Below are positions 1 through 6,377 of a DNA stretch of 53,033 nt, in pieces. Each line of letters starts with the position of its first letter. The stretch's first letter is position 1. The notes under the pieces were generated by a model. The model saw only the letters and a program-made list of their open reading frames with translations. It was not told the DNA's origin and did no database searches. This DNA is from CAZZBK01 sp964652155 (GTDB taxonomy: Bacteria > Planctomycetota > Planctomycetia > Pirellulales > PNKZ01): assembly GCA_964652155.1 (NCBI GenBank), contig CAZZBK010000019.1, positions 1-53,033 on the forward strand, read 5' to 3'. The translations under genes were made by a program, and so were the position numbers.

Positions 1-460
1 TGCCCGGCGGCGGATTAGCGATAATCGATCAGGTCCAGAGGCGAGGCCAATCCGGGGCCACGGTGGGGCAGGTGCCAGTGGCCAAACGAGCCAAAGAGAC
101 GGTGGTGATGTCGCATGTCTCGAGTGTTGTGGTGCCCAACGCTTGAGTTAGCTTGGTGTTGATACGAAACGCAGTGTCGAATGTGGGCGTCAGCCAGAAA
201 GGGTGGCTGCCGGGCAGAAGGATGCCGAACTCTACCAGCGCATAAGGGCTTGGCTCGACCGGCGATACAAGCTGCGACTGTACAATGGTGCGTCAATTGA
301 CTACCGACTTTGCGTGACGTGACAGGAATCTTAAGGGTAGACGCTGGTCTTGCGTTCAACGACAATCATGGTCTTGCTGGTGGTCGCACAAATCAAGGTG
401 AGTTGCGGACCAGCTTTTTGATGAGACCCGAAAACACACTTCCACTGGAACTCAGCCGAT
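1..460. other. Left edge with no recognisable gene
   Basis: I see no gene I can name here. On the minus strand about 87 codons between 292 and 32 are free of stops and read like protein, but there is no start codon after the upstream stop at 293-295 and I recognise no family. Given the broken genes just downstream, this may be another decayed gene of the same region. Confidence 0.4.
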
Positions 461-745
461 ATGATTACCGTTGGCATGAATTATCATGTGATTCCCGGCA
501 AGCAGCAGGACTTTGAAGACAAATTTGCTGCTGTCATGGGGGCGCTCAACTCGGCACAAGGGCACACCAGTTCGACGCTTTGGAAAGACGTGGGCGATGA
601 CGCGTCTTATCTGATCACCAGCGAGTGGTCGGAAGAACAGGCCTTCTTGGACTTTATTCACAGCCAAGCGTTCAAGGACGTGACGACTTGGGGCAAAGAG
701 CAAATCCTGTCAGGCCGCCCACAACACAAAATCTACAAGCACTAA
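461..745 (+). CDS. Antibiotic biosynthesis monooxygenase (ABM) domain protein
   Basis: This is a 94-residue single-domain protein with the size and pattern of the ABM dimeric alpha+beta barrel fold. An N-terminal strand (ITVGMNYHVIPGK) is followed by a helix, then a Ser/Thr-Ser-rich strand, a W-x-S-E-E-Q-A-F-L-D-F-I-H-S block typical of the family, and a short C-terminal strand. Such proteins act as cofactor-free oxygenases or as small ligand-binding proteins, and the substrate cannot be read from sequence. ATG 461 is preferred over the internal ATG at 476 because it keeps the first beta strand. It is one of the few intact genes in an otherwise decayed stretch. Confidence 0.75.
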   Translation: MITVGMNYHVIPGKQQDFEDKFAAVMGALNSAQGHTSSTLWKDVGDDASYLITSEWSEEQAFLDFIHSQAFKDVTTWGKEQILSGRPQHKIYKH

Positions 746-855
746 TCTGCTTCGACTCATATTTGCGCGGCGACTTGCAGCGTCCGCCGGTTCGGCAGTC
801 TGCCAGAGTGCCACGCCGGCTGTAAATGCCCATCGGCTGAGCCCGGAGTCGGTTA

Positions 856-1398
856 TTATGACTGCTTGGGTGGTCGTGTGACTTCGATAAAATTCAGGCC
901 TGCGTAGACTTGTGCCGCAATCAGACAACCACTGGCGACCATCTGGGCGAGCCAATCGCTCACCTGCGAACGGTTCACCTGATGGATCTTGATTTACTCG
1001 CTGGAATCACCGCCACCCATTGAGACTTTCTGCAGTCCTGTGGCCAGGAAAAACGTGACGATCTCGTTTGACATGCCAGCCGACGTCGGGCATGTCGCCA
1101 GTTCGGTTCAGCCATCAGCTTCGTAGCCGGTCTCTTCTAGCAGTTCCCGGCGTGCTGCCCCCATCAGAGACTCCTGCTCGGCCCCTCGAATGTCGCCAGC
1201 GAGACCGGCGGGGAACTCGATGACCGGCTTGCCCACAGGTGAGCGAAACTGTTCGGTGAACAGCAGTTGATCGTCAACGGTGACTGGAACAATTGTGACC
1301 ACGCCGGAGGCCGTGCAGCGTTCTGCAAATTCCCAACTGCCTCTACGCCGCATCCTCAAGTGCTTGCCTTGGTGCAGTGTCGTGACGTCATTCGTCAT
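856..1398 (-). pseudogene. NUDIX hydrolase (ADP-ribose pyrophosphatase-like), two in-frame stops
   Basis: Reading from ATG 1398 downwards gives a NUDIX protein: an MTNDVTTLHQGKHLRM start, a strand with TIVPVT and LLFTEQFRSPVGKPVIEFPAGL, and a NUDIX box containing E-x7-RELLEETGYEA. A TGA at 1110-1108 stops translation right after the box. The same frame then continues with recognisable family sequence (ELATCPTSAGMSNEIVTFF) to a TAA at 996-994, and on through ...AAQVYAGLNFIEVTRPP to a natural TAA at 858-856. Without the two nonsense codons the protein would be about 180 residues, the usual length for this family. The truncated 152-residue open frame starting at 1566 is therefore not the real gene. 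Confidence 0.8.
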
Positions 1399-1629
1399 GA
1401 TGCGAAGTCCTTGAGGTTCAAAACCAAGTCTAACCATGTGGCACTGACCACTATAACCGGACAGCCGAACGAAACGCACCGCATACTTGCCTAGCCAGGC
1501 TGTCGAGGCAGAAAATCTCCGCGCATCGGATGCCAAGAAGTTATAAACTATCCCTAGCCGGCACAATGATCACCGCGACGTACCGTTACGGCGGCATCCA
1601 ACAACACCGTTCAAGGGAATTCGATAAAG

Positions 1630-2907
1630 ATGCGAAACGAAGTTCTGGTTGCCGTGGCTTGGGTTGCTTGCTGTATAACGCAATCGGGGTTTGCGGCAGA
1701 TGGATCGGAGTGGCGGTCATGGCGTGGGCCGCTGGGGAATGGAAGCACTGACCAGGGAAGCTACCCTGCAAAGTTTGGTGCCGACCAATACCTGTGGCGC
1801 GCGGAGTTGCCTGGCCGAGGCTGTTCAACACCAATCTTGCTCAATGGGATGATCTATCTGACATCGCCTGCGGACGGTAAAGACTCACTTTTGTGCTACG
1901 GTTTCGAAGGCCAAGAGAAATGGCGAACGGTCTTTGAAAAGGAGAACCCCGGGAAGCATCGTAACGGTTCTGGTAGCAATGCCTCGCCGGTCACCGATGG
2001 CCATGCGGTCTTCGTTTTTTTCAAGAGTGGTACGCTCGCAGCCGTAGAACTCGATGGGAAGGTACGATGGAAGACGAACCTTGTAGATAGGTTCGGCCCA
2101 GACAGCTTGTTTTGGGATCATGGAACGTCGCCCGTCCTGACTGAGAAATACGTCATCATGGCTCGGATGCACAAAGGTGAGTCATGGCTGGCTGCATTCG
2201 ATAAAGTAACAGGCGAAATAGCCTGGAAAGTTTCTCGCAATTATTCAACGCCAGTCGAATGCGATCATGGCTATTCGACACCGTTGGTCATTCAGCACCA
2301 AGGGAAGGAATCCATCCTGGTTTGGGGTGCCGAGCATTTAACGATCCACAATGCAGCCGACGGACAGGTGTCGTGGTCGTGCAGAAACTTTAACCCTGAC
2401 GCCAATAAATTATGGCCTGCGATTGCAACGCCGGTGATTGTCGGCGACATGGCGGTTATTGCATATGGTCGCAACGATCGAGGGATTCCGCGACTACACG
2501 GGATTCGGCTGACGGGTAGTGGCGACGTCACGGAGACCAATCATGTTTGGAAGCGTGAAGACGTCGGCACATTCGTGCCTACTCCGGCCGTATACAAAGG
2601 ACGTGTCATCTTGGTCCGCGATCGAGGTGAAGTCGCGTGCATTGACCCTGCGACGGGGAAAACGATTTGGGAAGACGCGTTTCCCAAGCACCGCACGAAC
2701 TATTACGCCTCACCGCTTGTCGCCGGTGGCAAGCTTTATGCGCCGCGCGAGGACGGGACCGTGTTCGTCGCAAGCATTGGTAATGACAAGTTTGAGCTCC
2801 TGTCCGAGAACAACATGGGCGAGTCGGTCATCGGCTCCCCCGTTCCCGCTGCAAATCGGCTGCTTATCCGAGGTGAAAAGCATCTTTTCTGCATTGCTGC
2901 CGAGTGA
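1630..2907 (+). CDS. Secreted PQQ-like beta-propeller protein
   Basis: This 425-residue protein begins with a signal peptide (MRNEVLVAVAWVACC..., cleavage probably after GFAA). It continues with the W-R-S-W-R-G-P-x-G-N-G opening common to planctomycete PQQ-like proteins and repeated blades such as GEIAWKVSRN and GKTIWEDAFP. The fold is that of BamB and quinoprotein propellers, but no dehydrogenase catalytic residues are evident, so it is probably a periplasmic scaffold or binding protein. A GGGA purine stretch lies upstream of ATG 1630. Its TGA overlaps a possible GTG start of the next, broken gene. A second family member lies at 15293-16600. Confidence 0.8.
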   Translation: MRNEVLVAVAWVACCITQSGFAADGSEWRSWRGPLGNGSTDQGSYPAKFGADQYLWRAELPGRGCSTPILLNGMIYLTSPADGKDSLLCYGFEGQEKWRTVFEKENPGKHRNGSGSNASPVTDGHAVFVFFKSGTLAAVELDGKVRWKTNLVDRFGPDSLFWDHGTSPVLTEKYVIMARMHKGESWLAAFDKVTGEIAWKVSRNYSTPVECDHGYSTPLVIQHQGKESILVWGAEHLTIHNAADGQVSWSCRNFNPDANKLWPAIATPVIVGDMAVIAYGRNDRGIPRLHGIRLTGSGDVTETNHVWKREDVGTFVPTPAVYKGRVILVRDRGEVACIDPATGKTIWEDAFPKHRTNYYASPLVAGGKLYAPREDGTVFVASIGNDKFELLSENNMGESVIGSPVPAANRLLIRGEKHLFCIAAE

Positions 2908-3555
2908 GGCTAGACCTGTGTAATGACCAAGTCCGTGGACGCCCTGAACGACGGTCTGAGCACGGCCCCCGTGAGACCATTGCCCTGGCCCACGGAGCCG
3001 GAACCGCGATGGACACGCCGTTCTTGCCCATCTTTGCGGAGGGACTGGCCGCCGTTGGCTTCTGCGGCGTGCGGTTCGAGTTCCCGTACATGGCCCAGAG
3101 CCGGCAGACGGACAAGCAGAGGCCTCCGGATCACGAGCCCATGCTTCGAGAAACTTGGATGTCAGTGATCGAGTAATTCGGGGCTAAGAAATTGGTCATC
3201 GTTGGAAAGTCGATGGTGGGGGCGGATCGCCAGTCTAGTGGCCAATGAGTCCGGCGTGGCGGGGCTGGTCTGCCAGGGCTACCCATTCCATCCCACGGGC
3301 ACAGCAGATCGTCTTTGAAATGAGCATCTGCGAAACCTGAAGACGCCGACGCTGATCGTTCAGGGCGAGCCTGATGCGTTCGGTAGCAAGAGTGAGGCGG
3401 CAGTATACGCCTTGTCCAAGGCGATCACCGTCCACTGGCTGCCCGACGACGACCACAGTTTCAAGCTACGGAACATGTCGACTAGGACATAACGGCAAAA
3501 CAGGGAGGATGCCGTGGCGGCTGTGGTGAAGTTCATCCGGTCGTTGTCCGAGTAG
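2904..3555 (+). pseudogene. Alpha/beta hydrolase of the Tex30/KANL3-like family, broken
   Basis: The first part reads IALAHGAGTAMDTPF...GVRFEFPYMA...PMLRETWMSVIE, the N-terminal half of the dienelactone-hydrolase-like Tex30/KANL3 family. A TAA at 3174-3176 then interrupts it. The frame continues through KLVIVGKSM (the nucleophile elbow, normally GGKSMGG), and one extra base in the G run near 3216-3222 shifts it. In the new frame the rest is readable: RIASLVANESGVAGLVCQGYPFHP, a TGA at 3316-3318, TPTLIVQGEPDAFGS, DDDHSF (acid and His region), a TAA at 3490-3492, and AVAAVVKFIRSLSE ending at 3553-3555. Three stops and a frameshift make it a clear pseudogene. Confidence 0.85.
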
Positions 3556-3928
3556 CTGGCTAGAAGGCCTGCACGCTGCGGCACAATCCCGAGGGGCCGG
3601 ATCGGAAGTCAAAGTCCTAGCCCAGGTGCCGGTCAACGAGGCAGCTCAGGCTGGACGCTGTCGGGCGGCTTGATCTGGCCGGCAATGAGCACTCAGGAAG
3701 CTGTGATAGGATGCGATTAGCAATAATAGCTAACCACCCCGAGACGTCGATCTGGCTGGGATTGATCTATCGTAAAACGACTACGGAAAACTACGGAGGA
3801 ACTTTTGAAACTACCGCTTTTCCTCGCATTTTGATGCACTCGAATGCAATGGCTTGCAAATCTGCCGCGTTGATGTAAGCTCCCATCAATCAACGTCTTT
3901 GAGGTTTTCTCGGCAAAAACTTTAAGCG
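3556..3928. other. Non-coding stretch before the tRNA fragment
   Basis: There is no credible gene here. The right half is AT-richer than most of the window and contains a close direct repeat, ACTACGGAAA then ACTACGGAGG, around 3779-3800. Short direct repeats near an attachment site can be recombinase arm-type sites, but that is only a guess. Confidence 0.4.
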
Positions 3929-3971
3929 TTTCCTAAACCGGGGGTCGCAGGTTCGATCCCTGCCGGGGGTA
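3929..3971 (+). tRNA. 3' fragment of tRNA-Arg(CCT), probable att site
   Basis: The sequence fits the 3' half of a tRNA exactly. The anticodon loop is TTCCTAA at 3930-3936 (anticodon CCT), the 3' anticodon stem ACCGG, the 5-nt variable loop GGGTC, and the T stem GCAGG/CCTGC encloses the loop TTCGATC. The acceptor 3' strand is CGGGGGT, followed by discriminator A at 3971. No 5' half is present: the bases before the loop (AAGCGT) do not pair with ACCGG and no matching acceptor strand lies upstream. Such 3' tRNA fragments are the classic scar left at the far end of an element integrated by a tyrosine recombinase, with the restored full tRNA at the other end, here outside the window to the left. 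Confidence 0.75.
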
Positions 3972-4013
3972 CTATTGTGGACGGCGCAGCGCAGGCCTCT
4001 GGACGCTCATCCG

Positions 4014-4054
4014 CCTCACCTCAGGTTACCAACTCCTCACCTCAGGTTACCAAC
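4014..4054. repeat. Two-copy tandem repeat, 21-bp period
   Basis: The 20-bp unit beginning CCTCACCTCAGG and ending TTACCAAC occurs at 4014-4033 and again at 4035-4054, directly before the RidA-like start codon. The upstream in-frame extension of that gene would translate this repeat, which argues for the start at 4055. Confidence 0.8.
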
Positions 4055-4456
4055 ATGGAAATCAAGTACCTCAATCCGCCGCAGTTGTGCCCGACATTCG
4101 GCTGGTCGCATGTCGCGACCGTCCAGGGCGGCAAGACGATCTACATCTCCGGCCAAGTCTCGGTCAACGAACGGGGCGAAGTCGTCGGCCGCGGCGACCT
4201 GCGCGCCCAGACTGAACAAACCTTTCTCAATCTGGCCCACGCCTTGGCGGCCGTCGGCGCATCGTTCAAGGATGTCGTCAAGACAAACCTGTACGTCGTC
4301 GGCCTCAAGAACGAGCATGTCCCGATCATTCGCGAGGTCCGCAGCCGTTACGTGTCGGCCGAGCACCCGCCGGTCAGCACGATGGTCGGCATCACGTCGC
4401 TCGTGAACCCCGAGTGGCTGATCGAGATCGAGGCCATGGCCGTCGTGGCCGAGTGA
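4055..4456 (+). CDS. RidA/YjgF-family protein without the catalytic Arg
   Basis: This 133-residue protein carries the RidA family pattern: ISGQVSVNERGEVVGRGDLRAQTEQTFLNLAHALAAV and the C-terminal IEIEAMAVVA strand. RidA deaminates reactive enamine/imine intermediates using a conserved Arg in a P-x-R-(S/T) context near residue 105. Here the corresponding stretch is HPPVSTMVGI, with Val107 where Arg is expected. Imine deaminase activity is therefore doubtful, and it is better treated as a RidA-superfamily protein of unknown reaction. ATG 4055 is chosen because longer in-frame starts run through a tandem DNA repeat. Confidence 0.85.
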   Translation: MEIKYLNPPQLCPTFGWSHVATVQGGKTIYISGQVSVNERGEVVGRGDLRAQTEQTFLNLAHALAAVGASFKDVVKTNLYVVGLKNEHVPIIREVRSRYVSAEHPPVSTMVGITSLVNPEWLIEIEAMAVVAE

Positions 4457-4482
4457 TCCGTTCCGAGGCGAACGTCGACCTA

Positions 4483-4553
4483 ACCAGTCCGAAACGGACC
4501 GGCTATCGGATCGCTTTGCAAACCTTCTCATAGCCGGTCCCTCCGGGACCGGA
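4483..4553. repeat. Inverted pair of ATAGCCGGTCC hairpin repeats
   Basis: Two head-to-head hairpin units, one ending ACGGACCGGCTAT near 4507 and one starting ATAGCCGGTCCC at 4530, lie just after the RidA-like gene. The same arrangement recurs at 20040-20152. This may be a terminator-like dispersed repeat. Confidence 0.6.
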
Positions 4554-4680
4554 CGTGTGCGGCCGAACCATTTATCGATCGAGAATAGCCTGAAGACGGC
4601 CGCTTGAGCGGCGAGCGTTGATCGACCACAATGGGCGTCGAATCAACTCGACCTATTTCCATCAGGACTTACCCATCGTG

Positions 4681-4989
4681 ATGCTCGTTCATAACGTCTA
4701 TTTTGCCCTGCACGACTCGACCCCCGCGAATCGCGAGCAACTCGTCAACGCCTGTCGCAAATACCTCTCGCAACACCCGGGCACGGTGCTCTTCGCGGCG
4801 GGCACGCTGAGCGATCTGGATCGCGAAGTGAACGACCGCGACTGGGACGTCGGCTTGCACTTGGTCTTCGTCAATCGCGCTGCCCACGACGCCTACCAAG
4901 TGCATCCGGAGCACCACAAGTTCATCGACGAGAACAAGGCGACCTGGAAGAAGGTGCGGGTATTCGACTCCGACGCGGGCGGAAAATAG
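4681..4989 (+). CDS. Dabb (stress-responsive alpha/beta barrel) domain protein
   Basis: The 102-residue product from ATG 4681 matches the Dabb fold. An opening strand MLVHNVYFALHD leads to a helix NREQLVNACRKYLSQHPG, then VLFAAGTLSDLDREVNDRDWDVGLHLVFVNRAAHDAYQVHPEHHKFI, where the H-x-A/Y-Q-x-H-P-x-H motif is characteristic, and a final V-R-V-F-D strand. Family members form small dimers with stress-related or catalytic roles that differ by lineage, so no reaction is assigned. A longer in-frame TTG start at 4618 is less likely because the fold begins at the ATG. Confidence 0.8.
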   Translation: MLVHNVYFALHDSTPANREQLVNACRKYLSQHPGTVLFAAGTLSDLDREVNDRDWDVGLHLVFVNRAAHDAYQVHPEHHKFIDENKATWKKVRVFDSDAGGK

Positions 4990-5148
4990 CGCCGAGCCCA
5001 ATGGCCGCGCGACCTTCCGCATGACGAACGCGAATAGAACCTCCGCGTGGTCGCGGATCGCCCCACGCTGCGCGGTCGCGGGGACCTTGACCCGGGGGGC
5101 CGTTGTCCTAGACTGAAGCGCTTTGAGAGCCGATTTTGCGAGCTTGCA

Positions 5149-6153
5149 ATGGCCACTGCCCCTGACGACCTGACCGCCGCGCCTCCGAACGAAAAACTCC
5201 CCCCGGTCGAGCCGCCGGGGACCGGCTTCCTGCTGCAACTCTTTGGCATCCCGGCGATCATCGTCACGATCATCGTCGGCGTGTGGCTGATGTTCAACTG
5301 GCTGGCCCAACGCAGCAACAATATCGATGGCTACATGCGGGCGATGAAACATGACAACGCCGCGCGATGGCAGGCCGCCGCGGGATTGGCCGACCTGATC
5401 CGCGATCGCCACAACACTCAGGTACGCGAAGACGCCGACACGGCCGACAAACTCGTCACCCTGTTGCGCGACGAGCTCAAACAGGGCAAGCTCGACAAGG
5501 GATCGATTCAGCTGCGCGGCTTTTTGTGCAACGCGCTGGGCGAGTTCCGCGTGAGCGGCTTGCTCGACGTGCTCGGCGAGGCGTGGCAATCAAGCCGCAC
5601 GGAACAGACCAAGGACCTGCGCTTTCCATCCCTGAAAGCGATCACCGTTTACATCGGCAATAACCCGGCCGAGGCTCAAGCCGCGCAAGACAAGCTGCTC
5701 AAGCTCTTTGACGAAGCGGCCGAGGATTCCGAGACGCTCATTCGCTCGACGGCGGCTTTTGCCTATGCCGCGCTCGAAACTCCCGCCGCGATCGCCGGCC
5801 TGGAACGGCTCTTGAACGACGCGAACGTCGACGTGCGCTGCAATGCCGCCACGATGCTCGCCCGGCGCGGGCAGCTCGCGTCGGTCGACATGCTGCTCGA
5901 GATGCTCGGCGACCCCTTCGATCCCGGCGTCGCGGCCGATGCCAAGGCCGACGAGCGCGACGCAAAACGCGTGGCCATTCAGGTCAACGCCCTGCGGGCT
6001 GTCGAGTCGCTCGCCCAGAGCCAAGGGGCCGCCAAACTCGCCAAGCTGATCCCGGCCGTCGAGCGGCTGCAAGCCAACTCGGCCAACCCCGCCGTCGTTC
6101 GCTATCAGTGTGCTGAGACGCTCAAGGCCTTGCAGCCGAGCGAAACGAAATAG
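5149..6153 (+). CDS. Membrane-anchored HEAT-repeat protein
   Basis: The 334-residue product from ATG 5149 has a short Pro-rich cytoplasmic start, one transmembrane helix at about residues 29-51 (FGIPAIIVTIIVGVWLMFNWL), and then alpha-helical repeats of HEAT type: ARWQAAAGLADLI, IRSTAAFAYAALETPAAIAGLERLLND, DVRCNAATMLARRG. HEAT repeats bind other proteins. The membrane anchor suggests a scaffold at the inner membrane. Longer in-frame starts lack family-like sequence. Confidence 0.8.
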   Translation: MATAPDDLTAAPPNEKLPPVEPPGTGFLLQLFGIPAIIVTIIVGVWLMFNWLAQRSNNIDGYMRAMKHDNAARWQAAAGLADLIRDRHNTQVREDADTADKLVTLLRDELKQGKLDKGSIQLRGFLCNALGEFRVSGLLDVLGEAWQSSRTEQTKDLRFPSLKAITVYIGNNPAEAQAAQDKLLKLFDEAAEDSETLIRSTAAFAYAALETPAAIAGLERLLNDANVDVRCNAATMLARRGQLASVDMLLEMLGDPFDPGVAADAKADERDAKRVAIQVNALRAVESLAQSQGAAKLAKLIPAVERLQANSANPAVVRYQCAETLKALQPSETK

Positions 6154-6264
6154 CTCGGAGCGATCGATCACGCCCCGCGCCCCATCCGGTTGTCTGTATT
6201 CAGCTCTCGCGCCGTGATTTATAGTGGAATGGGTCAGCAACACCCGTTGCTGACGCCCCCTGCC

Positions 6265-6293
6265 GTTAGCCGCGACGCGTCAGCGGAGCGCGT
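6265..6293 (+). repeat. GTTAGCCGCGACG dispersed repeat copy
   Basis: This stretch begins GTTAGCCGCGACGCG and ends AGCGGAGCGCGT. It matches both arms of the hairpin at 12159-12248, and its core recurs at 32451 and 38360. It lies in the intergenic region upstream of the DUF1549/DUF1553 gene. Confidence 0.75.
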
Positions 6294-6377
6294 ACCGCCG
6301 CCACTCGTTGGCCTATCGCGCTCCCTGGACACTTCACGACGAACGGACCACCCCCGTATCTGCTCGAAGGATTAGAT

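Noticed and set aside
1108..1110. TGA in the NUDIX gene as a selenocysteine codon
   Set aside because: A second nonsense codon (TAA at 994-996) follows in the same frame, and the position is not a known Sec site in the family.
3929..3971. Functional tRNA gene
   Set aside because: The D-arm, 5' acceptor strand and 5' anticodon stem are missing.
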